Shown here in pieces: positions 33,252-42,918 of a stretch of 64,000 bases of DNA. Position numbers and translations under genes: made by a program. Each line of letters opens with the position of its first letter. Position 1 is the first letter of the stretch. The notes beneath the pieces were generated by a model. The model ran no database searches. It was not told the DNA's origin and saw only the letters and a program-made list of their open reading frames with translations. The stretch is from assembly GCF_024868665.1 (NCBI RefSeq), contig NC_079900.1, positions 24,511,893 through 24,575,892 on the forward strand. The letters run 5' to 3'. Origin of the DNA: Triplophysa rosa (lineage: Eukaryota; Chordata; Actinopteri; Cypriniformes; Nemacheilidae).

Positions 33252-33780
33252 GGAAGGAGGGACATGCTGTCGAAGAGCCCTCGCCGCCGAGCGGCCTCGC
33301 GGTGCTGAGGAGTTCGGGCAGCCGGACGAGGGCGTCCGCCAGCGGCTGCCCGAGATCGTGGTGCTGGAACGATGGGATTCGGTGGGGACGGAGAGCCCGC
33401 GGCCGTGCTCCTGGGACGAGGTGGGATGGCGGCCATGGAGGGAGCCGGGAGTGCCGGCTGCCCTCAGCCAGAAGCCATCGCCGGCCGCCAGGAGGCGGAG
33501 GAGGATCGGGCCGTCCACCGAACGTCCAGCACCACAGCATAGCACCGCGAGGAAGAGCCTCTCGGCTGGCTGAGGACCGGCGACGGCGTGTCGGGGAACC
33601 GGACTATTTTTTTTTCCCTCTCTCCCCTCTCTCGTCCCTGTCGCTCGGGGTGCTCCCGGCTCCGTTCTCTGTCTCGTCGGTGCGTACCCCCAGGCGCTGG
33701 GGCTCTCAAGGGGGGGCCCCCCGGGGGGAGTAAGCACAGGCGCGGTGGTACCCCCCGGCCTGTGAGGGGCGATGGGGGTA
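33252..33780 (+). other. GC-rich internal domain of the miniature LTR element
   Basis: The domain is very GC-rich. A frame running out of the LTR stays open to 33573, but it has no retroviral or retrotransposon motif and is paralleled by open frames on the other strand, as expected of GC-rich non-coding DNA. It contains the palindrome GGGGGGCCCCCCGGGGGG at about 33711 and ends in the purine tract GAGGGGCGATGGGGG (33764-33778), a likely polypurine tract. Confidence 0.7.
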
Positions 33781-34108
33781 TGTAGCGAGGAAGGCGGGAC
33801 GAGAGCCGTGGGGCAGGAAGGCGGGGCCGGTGGCGTGAGTGATATGAGTATCAGCTGTACGCGCACCGGTCCCGCATGCCTCACGGGGAGCTAGGGAGCA
33901 TAAGAGGACGAGCGACGGGACTGCCGAGAGAGAGGACCGGGCCCGGAAATGTTAAGTTTTATTTATGTTTGTGTGGCCGGCAGTCGACCGTGAGGTGGCT
34001 GCCGGCCTTTTACTTCCGTGTTTTGTTTGTTTATTTTTGATTAAAGTTTATTGTTTAAATGTTCGCCGGTTCCCGCCTCCTTCCTTCCCTACATTGAACT
34101 TTGTTACA
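33781..34108 (+). repeat. Right LTR of the miniature element
   Basis: This is the direct copy of 32902-33232, about 98% identical with three single-base deletions. The hairpin is preserved at 33975-34007. Confidence 0.9.
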
Positions 34109-34289
34109 CTGTATATGTTGTGTATTTAACTCTACTCTACAATAACAAAACAATGAGATCGCATAAAAAAACAAAACAAAATGGATGGGCATGCGCGGAG
34201 GGGTGAGAGATAGAAAAGGTCTGGCTACACAAGACTACATAATCGTCTCGGTTACGTTTGTAACCTCGGTTCCCTGATGGAGGGAACGA

Positions 34290-34450
34290 GACGTTGTGTC
34301 GAACCGACAGATGGGGTTCGTCCCTGAGAACCAATCGTTTCCGACTACTTAGAAAAGGCCAATGAAAATTGGCAAATGAAATTTGCATGCCGGACTCCGC
34401 CCCGGAATCCGGGTATAAAAGGGAGACGGCGTGCATCATTCATTCACCTT
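34290..34450 (+). repeat. DIRS copy 2 inverted terminal repeat (left in window)
   Basis: It runs from GACGTTGTGTCGAACC to CATTCATTCACCTT and is inverted at 39658-39819. It is preceded by the end-specific extension 34244-34289. It includes an inward-facing TATAAAAG at 34414-34421. Confidence 0.92.
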
Positions 34451-34513
34451 AGTTCTGAGGAGCCTGAGACCTCTCACGACTGCTGCAGAGGACAGCACGT
34501 GTTGTGGCAAGAG

Positions 34514-34621
34514 GACACAACGTCTCGTTCCCTCCATCAGGGAACCGAGGTTACAAACGTAACCGAGACGTTCCCTTTCTGTCGGTCTCTCGACGTTGTG
34601 TCGAACCGACAGATGGGGTTC
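34514..34621. repeat. DIRS internal complementary region (circle junction copy)
   Basis: Bases 34514-34570 are the exact reverse complement of the left tip of the element. Bases 34571-34621 are the exact reverse complement of the right tip. The two halves meet at GAGACG|TTCCC. In DIRS elements this region templates the ends of the circular intermediate. It is present here and missing from copy 1. Confidence 0.95.
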
Positions 34622-35317
34622 CAATGGAAAACGCCATAACACTGTGCCCTGTCACAATCTCAACGAAGCGACGGTGACTGGCCTGGGCGTGTCAGCCGTG
34701 AGCGCTACCGCGAAATTGTAACCTACCAGTGGGTAGGTAAGGGGTCCCAGAGCTTTCTTGAAAGGTGGGAAGGCCCCTACCTTTGGCCTCACAGGCAGCG
34801 GCCTTGTTTCTCTAACAGCGAGAAGCCGCCCGGAACCGTAAGGCCACTGGGTAAGCGCTACTTCCTCAAGTGAGGGATGCGCTACAGAGACCACTTCCTA
34901 CCGCATGGAGGAGTCTAGTGGAGATAACAACATGGTCTCACCGATGGGGGAGAACTCATGGGAAGAAAGTGCGGCTGAAGAGTAAACCGCGAGGTGGAGG
35001 TCCACCTGGGGAGGTCATGGGTTACCGAGGTGGGAACCAGCATGAGGATACATCAGACGGAACCGCCCTACTGGGGGGTTGCAACGTCTGGTAGCAATAG
35101 ATCCGGTTAGAGCTATCTTGCGAATAACTCTGGAGATACCCGGCCTAAGGGGCAGGGCTGCTCTGCCCAGCCCGCCCCAGAAGGTGCTTGCTTAGTGATG
35201 GATGGAGTGCCTGTTCTTCGCCCAGTGGGGAAAGAAGGGAGGCTGAATCGGTATACTGACCCATTCAAGAGAGGGGGAAAAGAACTGAAAAGGCGTACAC
35301 CCTACCAGTTGCCGTTC
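34622..35317 (-). other. DIRS copy 2, non-coding segment after the recombinase
   Basis: This is shared with copy 1 (14560-15170), for example the GGTAGGTTACAATTTC and CCAGTGGCCTTACGG segments on the minus strand, so it belongs to the element. No domain is recognised in it. Confidence 0.6.
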
Positions 35318-36310
35318 CTACATGTGGCCATGCAGGACGCGGGCTGACACCGACTCTACGCGGAGGTTTAAAACCTCACGAAGGTGTTGGGTGTAGCCCA
35401 ACCCGCAGCTCTGCAAATGTCTGCGGGAGAGGCCCCCCGTGCCAGAACCCAAGAGGAGGCTACACCACGGGTGGAGTGGGCCCTCACTCCTAGGGGGCAC
35501 GGGCGATTTAGGGATTGGTAAGCTGCCTTGACAGCGTCCACAATCCAGTGGGCCAACCTCTGCTTGGAGACAGCTCTCCCCTGCTGCTGACCTACGAAAC
35601 AGACAAAGAGCTGATCCGAGCTCCTGAAGCTCTGTGTGCGGTCTAAGTAAAGGCGCAGCGCGCGTACAGTGGGGAGTGCCTGTCAATTCACCACCTGGTC
35701 CCGAAAGGGAGCGGTGGGAACCTTGGGCACGTAGCCGGACCGAGGTCTCAGGATAATGTGAGAATCCCTGGGTCCGAATTCTAGGCAGTCAGGGGACACG
35801 GAGAAAGCCTGTAGATCCCCTACCCTCTTGATGGAGGTGAGCGCCATAAGGAGAACCGTCTTCATCGTGAGATGAGGAAGAGAGGCATCCCCCTAGGGGC
35901 TCGAAAGGGGGCCTGGTGAGACCTGTCAGGGCTACATCCAGGTCCCAAGAGGGTATGGAGCGCAGACGAGGTGGGTTGCGCCTCCTCGCGCCCTTTAGGA
36001 ACCTAATGACCAGGTCGTGCTGCCCTAGAGACCTCCCAGCAACTGAGTTGTGATGAGCAGCAATGGCGGCTACATACACTTTCAGTGTGGAGGGGGAGAG
36101 GTTAGTCTCGAGTCTCTCTTGTAGGAAGGACAGCACGGACCCGATCGCACAACTCCGTGGGTCTTCTCCTCGAGAAGCACACCAGGTCGAGAAGAGGCGC
36201 CACTTGTAGGCGTACAGTCGCCTAGTGGCAGGTGCCCTAGCCTGAGAAATGGTAGCTACCACCGCCGGGGGCAGACCACTCAGGATCTCCTCGTCCCGTC
36301 CAGGGGCCAG
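35318..36310 (-). pseudogene. DIRS tyrosine recombinase, catalytic Tyr destroyed
   Basis: The core-binding part (LETNLSPSTLKVYVAAIAAH) is readable near 36110-36060. The catalytic part follows in other frames: SIKRVGDLQAFS (first Arg, about 35835) and VRAHSTRGVASS (His-x-x-Arg, about 35475), then AGWATPNTFVRF. Here the next codon should be the nucleophilic TAC, but GGTTTTAAACCTCC on the minus strand (about 35367-35378) lacks one base relative to copy 1 (GGTTCTACAGCCTCC). The result is TAA, and the frame is lost. A TGA in place of TGG after FRDQVVN (35683) and a frameshift near 35900 add to the damage. The family role is integration of the circular DNA. Confidence 0.9.
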
Positions 36311-37443
36311 ACATGGAGGTTCCAGAGGTCTGGCCTGGGATGCCATAACGTGCCCTTCCCCTGGGAAAGCAGGTCCTTCGTCAGGGGAATCGGCCAGGGG
36401 GGAGCTGTCGTCAAGAGCATTAGCTCCGAGAACCAAGTCCGGTTGGGCCAGTGTGGCGCAACGAGTAACACTTGATGCTCCTCTTCCCTGACCTTGCACA
36501 GGGTCTGTGCAATGAGGCTCACTGGGGGGAAGGCGTACTTCCGCTTGTCCCGCGGCCAGCTGTGCGCTAGGGCATCCGTGCCGAGGGGTCCCTCGGTCAG
36601 AGAGTACCAAAGCGGGCAATGGGTGGTTTCGAGGGAGGCAAACAGGTCCACCTGGGCCTGCCCGAACTGCACCCAAATGAGCTGGACTGCGCGGGGGTGG
36701 AGTCGCCACTCTCCGCGAGGCGTAGACTGACGAGAGAGCGCGTCGGCTGTCTGGTTCAGGTCGCCTGGGATATACGTGGCACGCAGGGAGCGGATCACCT
36801 GCTGACTCCACCGGAGGAGGCGTCGGGCAAGTCGTGTTAACTGCAGAGAGCGAACGCCACCCTGACGATTGATATACGCTACTGCAGTAGTGCTGTCCGA
36901 CCGGACCAGCACGTGCTTGCCCTGCACGAGAGGCTGCAGCCTCTTCAGTGCAAGTAGCACAGCCCACAACTCTAGGCAATTGATATGCCAGCGCAGGCGG
37001 GGGCCCGTCCAAAGCCCCGACACTGCGTGCCCGTTGCACACTGCACCCCAACCCTGCAGGGAGGCGTCCGTTGTCACCATGACATGCCTCGTAACCTGCC
37101 CTAGGGGTACCCCTGCCCGAAGGAAGGTCATGGAAGACCACGGGCTTAGGGTGTGTCGGCAGTGAGGCGTAATCACCATCTGCCTGCTGCCGGTGTGCCA
37201 CGCTCTCCAGGGAACTCGACTCTGGAGCCAGTGTTGGAGCGGCCTCATGTGCATCAACCCGAGGGGTATCACCGCCGCCGAGGATGCCATGTGTCCCAGG
37301 AGCCTCTGAAATAGTTTCAGGGGAAACGCTGACTGCGTGAAATGATCCAGGCAGTTCAACACCGACTGGGCGCGTACTGCGGACAGTCGCGCTGTCATGG
37401 TGACAGAGTTGAGTTCCATACCAAGATAGAGGATGCTCTGCAC
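36280..37443 (-). pseudogene. DIRS reverse transcriptase C-terminus, RNase H and following domain
   Basis: The 387-residue frame begins in the reverse transcriptase thumb (ILYLGMELNSV). It then carries all four RNase H acidic residues: TTDASLQGW (Asp 126), NCLELWA (Glu 158), RSDSTTAVAYI (Asp 183) and NQTADALSRQ (Asp 234). Past residue 260 comes VDLFASLETTHCPLWYSL, then KRKYAFPPVSLIAQTL and VLLVAPHWPNRTWF. This block lies between RNase H and recombinase, where some DIRS elements have a methyltransferase-like domain; I cannot confirm that here. RNase H itself looks intact, but upstream and downstream lesions cut it from the rest of the polyprotein. Confidence 0.88.
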
Positions 37444-38175
37444 AGGGGAGAGCTTTGCTCTTCTCTTGGTTGGCCTGTAGCCCCAATCAATCTAGGTGCC
37501 GGAGCACCAGGTCCCTGTGTACACACAACAGATCTCGCGAGTGTGCCAAGATAAGCCAGTCGTCGAGATAGTTGAGTACCCTCACACCCCTCTCCCTGAG
37601 GGGAGAGAGGGCGGCCTCCACGATCTTCTTAAAGACTCATGGAGACAGAGACAGACCGAAGGGGAGGACTCTGTATTGATATGCCCTACCCTTGAAAGCG
37701 AACCGTAGGAACGGGCGATGACGAAGGATAATCGAGACATGAAAGTAAGCGTCCTTTAGGTCGATTGCCATGAACCAATCCTGACAGATGCCAGGATGCA
37801 CTTCTGCGTGAGCATCCTGAACGGCAGCTTGTGCAGGTGTCTGTTCAGGGTACGCAGATCTTGGATGGGGCGCACCCCCCCGCCTTTTTTGGGGACGATG
37901 AAGTAGGGGCTGTAAAACCCCTTGGACATCTCGGCTAAGGGGACAGACTCGATCGCACCCTTAGCCAGAAGGGTGGCGACCTCGCCCCGTAGTACGGGAG
38001 CATCCCGGCCTCTGACCGAGGTGGCGAGGATGCCCCGAAACTTGGGCGGGTTTCTGGCGAACTGGATCGCGTAGCCGAGACGGATCGTTCTCCTCAGCCA
38101 CCGTGACGGTGTGGGAAGCTCGAGCCAAGCTCCCAGGGACCGCGACAGGGGGACTAAGGGTACGATCTGCTTCAT
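37444..38175 (-). pseudogene. DIRS copy 2 reverse transcriptase, frameshifted
   Basis: The ATG at 38175 (MKQIVPLVPLSRS) leads through FYSPYFIVPKKGGGVRP and LRTLNRHLHKLPFRMLTQK. Then a 7-bp deletion near 37785 (GTCAGGATTGG against TATCAGATGTCAAGATTGG in copy 1) shifts the frame just before WFMAIDLKD. A TGA interrupts SLSP-VFKKI near 37640. The YLDD catalytic site is still encoded near 37557-37571. The frame on this strand at 37486 and below is the shifted continuation. Confidence 0.9.
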
Positions 38176-38193
38176 CGACCCCCCGGGGGTGGT

Positions 38194-39453
38194 TCAGTGG
38201 CTGGCAGTGCGGGTCTCTTGCTGGGGGGCCCCCGGGAAGAAGACTGGCTCTGCTGGTTTGCCTGCCTGGCGATGCAGCTCCATGCACCATCGATTTGAGA
38301 GTGCTGAGGGCTGCAAAATACATTCGATGTTTCGCCTTGCCAAGACGCAACGTCGAGTGGCCGAACACCGTCTGACAGAGGGTGAGAGCGGCTGTGAAAA
38401 ACACCCAGGGAGATTGGAAACTCTTTTTGTGAAAAAGTGGGCGCTAGGCCCCTGTAGGGTCTTACCCTCGTGGATCTCTTTCAACGCCTTGGCCTGGTGG
38501 ACCTGCAGCGCCTTGGCCTGGTGGACCTCCTCTCTCCACGCCATGGCGTGGAGAGAGGAGGCAGCTTGGCCCACAGCAGTGTAGGCCTTCGACACCAGCG
38601 ATGCCGAAGTCCTACACGCCTTGGACGGGAGTTTTGGTCGACCTCTCCAGGTGGACGCCGCCTGCGGGCACAGGTGCACCGCGACTGCACGTTCCACCTG
38701 GGGCACGTCGATGTAACCCTTAGCTGCCCCACCATCGAGGGAAGAGAGAGCGACGGAACCGGTTTGACGTGTACGCGCCGAGAAAGGGGCGTTCCACGTC
38801 TTCATCAGTTCCTCATGAACTTCCGGGAAGAATGGACGCGGGGTTTGGCGCGGCTTGGAGTCGCGCTCAGAGCCCAAGAACCATGTGTCCATCCTTGAGC
38901 GCTGGGGGAGAGGCACCGGAGTGCACTCTAACCTAATGCACACGGCGGCCCGGGAAAGCATGGCCGACATCTCGACATCCGCCTCCTCCTGAGCTCGTCC
39001 CCCCTTGGGGGAGAGCTGCAGAGAGTCGTCGGTATTGGATGCCAGCAATTCGCTCTCCGATGCTGCGATAGACATCGCATCATCATCACGCATCGTGTCC
39101 GAATACGTGAAGGAGGACGCTGACGGTGTGGCACCGCCTGCTAGGGAACGGTGAGGCGAGCGAGACGGGGTGCTCGCAGAAACCCCCATATCACCCTCGC
39201 CGCTCGCCTTGGCGGACGGAATGGCCTTAGCCATCCTCGTCACAGCCCGGGAAGCCTGCGAGGTGGTGGCTGGTTCTCGGGAGAAGACAGCCACCCGTGA
39301 CCGCAACGTCTCTATGACCATCTGCCCGCAGTGCGGGCAAGATGAGTCCACGAAGGCTGCCTCAGCGTGTTGGACCCCCAAACACCTGACACAGACATCG
39401 TGCTTGTCCCCTTCCTCGACGAGGACACCGCACCCACGAGAACAGCGGGACAT
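38194..39453 (-). CDS. DIRS copy 2 gag, open but internally deleted
   Basis: The frame is open for 419 codons from ATG (MSRCSRGCGV). The N-terminus has cysteine pairs C4-x3-C8 and C21-x2-C24, with H29 and C39-P-H-C42, a likely zinc-binding knuckle. An acidic, serine-rich middle follows, and then conserved blocks PFFPEVHEELMKTWNAPFS and KGYIDVPQVERAVAVHLCP. After HEGK the frame joins directly to LQGPSAHFFTKRV. This omits the section with MSDAEKVRFLDAPI that copy 1 still has, about 450 bp. A near-perfect 24-bp tandem duplication encodes HQAKALQVHQAKAL (about 38495-38545). By family it forms the particle; with the deletion, function is doubtful. Confidence 0.85.
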   Translation of the reverse strand: MSRCSRGCGVLVEEGDKHDVCVRCLGVQHAEAAFVDSSCPHCGQMVIETLRSRVAVFSREPATTSQASRAVTRMAKAIPSAKASGEGDMGVSASTPSRSPHRSLAGGATPSASSFTYSDTMRDDDAMSIAASESELLASNTDDSLQLSPKGGRAQEEADVEMSAMLSRAAVCIRLECTPVPLPQRSRMDTWFLGSERDSKPRQTPRPFFPEVHEELMKTWNAPFSARTRQTGSVALSSLDGGAAKGYIDVPQVERAVAVHLCPQAASTWRGRPKLPSKACRTSASLVSKAYTAVGQAASSLHAMAWREEVHQAKALQVHQAKALKEIHEGKTLQGPSAHFFTKRVSNLPGCFSQPLSPSVRRCSATRRCVLARRNIECILQPSALSNRWCMELHRQAGKPAEPVFFPGAPQQETRTASH

Positions 39454-39657
39454 GCCCCGCTGGAGAAATTAGCTCTTTTAGAATGCAGACGGTGAGTCAC
39501 CGTCTGCAGGCTCGAACACCTCTGGAACTGCCGAGACGCCCAGGGGAAGTCGCTGCAGGAAGGGACAGTCCGCTGCACCACGTCGTAGAACCGGCAATGT
39601 GAAGTTTTTGCTAAGTAGCAAGAGAAGATCTTCATAACCGAAGGCTCCGAAGAACAA

Positions 39658-39840
39658 AAGGTGAATGAATGATGCACGCCGTCTCCCTTTTATACCCGGA
39701 TTTCCGGGGCGGAGTCCGGCATGCAAATTTCATTTGCCAATTTTCATTGGCCTTTTTTAAGTAGTCGGAAACGATTGGTTCTCAGGGACGAACCCCATCT
39801 GTCGGTTCGACACAACGTCGAGAGACCGACAGAAAGGGAA
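39658..39840 (-). repeat. DIRS copy 2 inverted terminal repeat (right in window, 5' end)
   Basis: This is the inverted partner of 34290-34450, plus the 21-base tip unique to this end (GAGAGACCGACAGAAAGGGAA). It lies about 200 bp upstream of the gag start on the minus strand. Confidence 0.92.
39687..39694 (-). promoter_or_regulatory. TATA box of DIRS copy 2
   Basis: TATAAAAG on the minus strand lies about 234 bp upstream of the gag ATG, at the same place as in copy 1. Promoter function is inferred. Confidence 0.6.
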
Positions 39841-40834
39841 TCATCTTTAACAAAGAGGCACAGACTTAACGCAGCTATTCTATAAATAGAAACGGATACT
39901 TGCAAGCTCTGTGCTGGACCGATATCCGTATGCGCGTGTAGAGATGGAATTGTTCAAAAGGTTTCAGAAGGCAAGTCCTGCCGAAAGTTGCGGGCCTCGT
40001 CATCGGCCCGCATGGCTTAACCAAGTGGCAGTAGAAGTCCATTGTTCCAACCCTTTCCCCAGGGGGAGAAGGGCAGTCTCTGAAGAGACCGGAGGAAGAG
40101 ACGAAGCCGGAAGAGAAGAGTGGACGACAAGACAAGAGAAGGTTTTCAGAGCAGGCTCGATATTTAACCTCATGAGAGGGCATGCCCACCTGAATTTGAA
40201 TTGACCAATCAGAGTTGAGCAGGGAAGAGGTTCTTTGTCCACTCAACAGCTAATTTGCATCTTTATGACCTCCTGGCAACTTTACAAAATATCATTCCCA
40301 ATTATAACATAATGAAAAGAAAGTGTTCTATGGTCACACAATGTATATATACAAGGAGGAATTGTAAAGACAAACATTTAGATATCAAAAATGGACAGGT
40401 TTGAATTGCAACAAGTCATGATTCATTCAGATGGAACGCATACAACCAAAGCCTGAATTAAACTTGTATATCTAACTGTGACAGACTATTTAAAATGGCA
40501 CGAGCGCCAACACACAACCTAGATAGTTAGATATATGTATAGAAAAGGACAGTTTAATCACATAAGTTCCTATTGTCAGGGACATTTCTCTGGTTAAGTT
40601 AGAGATGAGACAGAGACTTCTCACCAATGCTTTGAAGCATAGGGGTCGTAAATATCCAACAGAGAGACAAAACGTTATCAAAACTCTAAAACCAGACCCC
40701 TGGAGCCTGGTTTTTGCTATGGTCTTTTGATGATGATAGCAAAAGAAACCAGGACAAAAGGGAGTGGGGGTTGATGGCTTTTCTTTCAATGACTCCGACC
40801 ATTTGGCTTATGCTAGATTCTCTACATTGTGCTT
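39841..40834. other. No firmly recognised feature
   Basis: Segment 39841-40260 is less AT-rich and has overlapping open frames on both strands (39875-40246) without motifs; it may be an old repeat. The remainder is AT-rich. Confidence 0.4.
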
Positions 40835-41386
40835 TAAGGGCCGTTCAGATTATAACGATAACGATAACTGGAACTATAACTATATATTTGTGTCCACACC
40901 AGCGGAAGATAAAGATAACGTTATGTTTATTTTTAGCCTGCACGCTGCAGTGTTCCCAGTCAGTATAAAATGAATGTAACAGTTAGATGACCTGCTGCTG
41001 ATGCTTTCGTTTTCATTCGCGAACGTCTTTTCTCCAAAATATGACAGCAAAAGCATAGCAAAGGCTGGAGGCTCTCTCTGAAGGATGAAGGTTAGCTCGT
41101 GTCTGGGATGTAAAGCATATACTGTATTTTGCCAGCTTGCTTAGACTCATAAGCATTACATATACAGTATAATATCCTGCCGTAAACACACCACTTTCCA
41201 GCTACTACAGTCTTTAATTCAGACTCAAAACCCGCTTTGCGATAACCAATACTTAAACGTTATCCACCAGAAACTGTTGGACAGTATGTTTTATCGTTCA
41301 TCAGCTGAAAAAAATTGTTCTTAAAGTGATCCCAATGATATCGTTCTCTGTATCTTTATCGTTATAGTTATGGTGTGAACCCCGCT
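40835..41386. mobile_element. AAGGGCYGTTC-family MITE, complete copy
   Basis: The left TAAGGGCCGTTCAGATTATA then ACGATAACGATAAC, and the right TTTATCGTTATAGTTATGG then TGTGAACCCCGCT, form imperfect inverted repeats of about 33 bp. The element is 552 bp and related to those at 3829 and 22819. It has no coding content. Confidence 0.78.
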
Positions 41387-41434
41387 ATTCCCCTGAATTA
41401 AGAACGATTTTTAAAACATATTTGATTGTTTTAG

Positions 41435-41581
41435 AGGTCACATTTCCAATCAAGGTCAATGGGGGTCAATGTTCTTTGTTTAACAATGTTCTTATTTAAT
41501 GTTCTGTAGAAGAAAGAAAGTCATACAAGTTTGACATGAGGATAAATAATTGATTTCATTTTTGGGGTGTACTATCCCTCT
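41435..41581. mobile_element. Diverged Angel-like MITE fragment
   Basis: Order and motifs (CAATGGGGGTCAATG, GAAAGAAAGTCATACA, TTTCATTTTTGGGGTGTACTA, TCCCTC) match the right half of an Angel element in decayed form. Confidence 0.55.
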
Positions 41582-42713
41582 CTTGAGTACAGAATTTTTT
41601 TTCATGGATTTGCTTCAGCATTTAGAAAAAAACACAAGTCCTACGTCAATACATCGCCCCACGAGAATTGAAAACACACACAGCAACCCTGCAATTTGAT
41701 TGGAAGACAACTTAATTATGCAAATCACCCTCAGTGCAACAAGAAGGAAAGTGCTGATGTTGAGGTCTGGCTGAAGCACGTCTGTTTTATCACCGTTTGC
41801 TTTTGTTTTTCCCACAAGCCCCTGAAATAATCAGACACACTGATCACTGACTGATGGCTCAATTGTCAGCATGTTCGCCGGTTCTAGTTTTTAATAGGCG
41901 CTGTTTCGACTCGCACTCTGCAAAATCTTATCAGGTTTGACCCTCATTCTGCTGCTGTCCGTCGGAGCTTTGATGTTACCATGTTGCTTACGCCCTTGCT
42001 TGAACCTAATCTGTTTCATCCGTCTGACTGGCAGATACCTGCATACAAACAATTTCAGGAGTCAAGTCAGCGTCTGGCCTCTAGTGCGTGGTTTGCCATT
42101 ACCGTCTTCAGGAAATGACAAAAGCGCGTCCTTCATCGTGTCATTCCACCACTGAATAACAATATCCATGCTTATTTGAAGGTCATAAGCTGCTTGTAGA
42201 GCAGTGGATGCTTAATTAATTGTGTTTCTTATAGGGATGCAATAAGTGAGATTAAGAAGAGATAAGGTGAAATTTTAAAGACCCAGATGATGGTTCAGAT
42301 GAAGCCATTTGCTTTAATAGCATATCAGGACGTGTCCTTGTCAATGAACATGGACACGTGCCGATGCCAGTGTCCGTAAAGCGTGTCTCAGGAGAGAGTT
42401 TGCGGCATCTGTCCCCGTGATGAAAACCTCAATCATATTATTCCGAGAAACCTGCATGGTCGACCATTGGTCATCCTGCTGTTGCTACGATGATGAGGAT
42501 CAGACACTGCCCAACATTTTTCCAGCAAAGTACACAGTGCATGAAAAGATTTACCCTCAGTTACATAAAACAGCCTCTTTAAATGTTATTAATTTTGGTG
42601 CGGTCTCTTATTTTTTTACGTGGCTGTATCCAAACTCATCACATAGGCAAGATGTTTGTTGTGCACTTGTAATGCAGCTGTATAAGATTACAAAAGAATG
42701 TTAACCAATAAAT
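41582..42713. other. No recognisable feature
   Basis: Open frames at 41937-42155 and 42417-42704 have no motifs. No terminal repeats are seen. Confidence 0.45.
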
Positions 42714-42741
42714 CTGTCTGTCTGTCTGTCAAAAAAAAAAA
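42714..42741. repeat. (CTGT)n followed by poly-A
   Basis: Four CTGT units are followed by an 11-base A run, possibly the tail of an old retroposon. Confidence 0.7.
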
Positions 42742-42851
42742 TCTTGTTGTTCATTCTCTCCTTTGCTTACTCCAGCTTTAATCCTCCTAGTAGCATGGCC
42801 TTGTAAACTAATGGTACTGTTTAGCGTGTTGACAAAATGTTTATATGCTCT

Positions 42852-42918
42852 CCTACTTGTAAGTCGCTTTGGATAAAAGCATCTGCCAAATGAATAATTG
42901 TAAATATATGTAAATGTT
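42852..42918 (+). repeat. SINE 3' tail
   Basis: GTAAGTCGCTTTGGATAAAA followed by GCATCTGCCAAATGAATAA is the well-known 3' tail of a tRNA-derived fish SINE. The tRNA head is missing here; a copy with a head is at 58917. Confidence 0.75.

Larger units (their letters stand above)
32902..34108 (+). mobile_element. Miniature LTR retrotransposon (TRIM-like)
   Basis: Two direct LTRs (331 and 328 bp, about six differences) enclose only 548 bp. A primer-binding site follows the left LTR and a purine-rich tract precedes the right LTR. The whole unit is 1.2 kb with no gag or pol domain, the definition of a TRIM or other non-autonomous LTR element. No matching 4-6 bp target duplication is visible (ATACT on the left, CTGTA on the right). 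The high LTR identity suggests recent insertion. Confidence 0.88.
34244..39840 (-). mobile_element. DIRS retrotransposon, copy 2 (near full-length, defective)
   Basis: Reading on the minus strand, the order is terminal repeat, gag, reverse transcriptase, RNase H, a further conserved region, tyrosine recombinase, internal complementary region, terminal repeat. The ends are fixed by the internal complementary region, which is the exact junction of both tips. The 5,597-bp copy carries a frameshift and a stop in the reverse transcriptase, a TGA and frameshifts in the recombinase, and a broken catalytic tyrosine codon. There is no target duplication; AATC occurs at both junctions. By family, DIRS elements replicate through a circle and insert by tyrosine recombination. 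Confidence 0.95.

Noticed and set aside
33092..33884. Several overlapping long open frames on both strands in the GC-rich miniature LTR element
   Set aside because: They overlap in up to five frames, show no domain, and span LTR sequence. Long frames are expected by chance in GC-rich DNA.
35789..37486. 565-codon open frame on the minus strand
   Set aside because: Its upper two thirds are the wrong frame of the reverse transcriptase/RNase H region; only the last third is real recombinase sequence. It is a by-product of GC-rich codons and is not a gene of its own.
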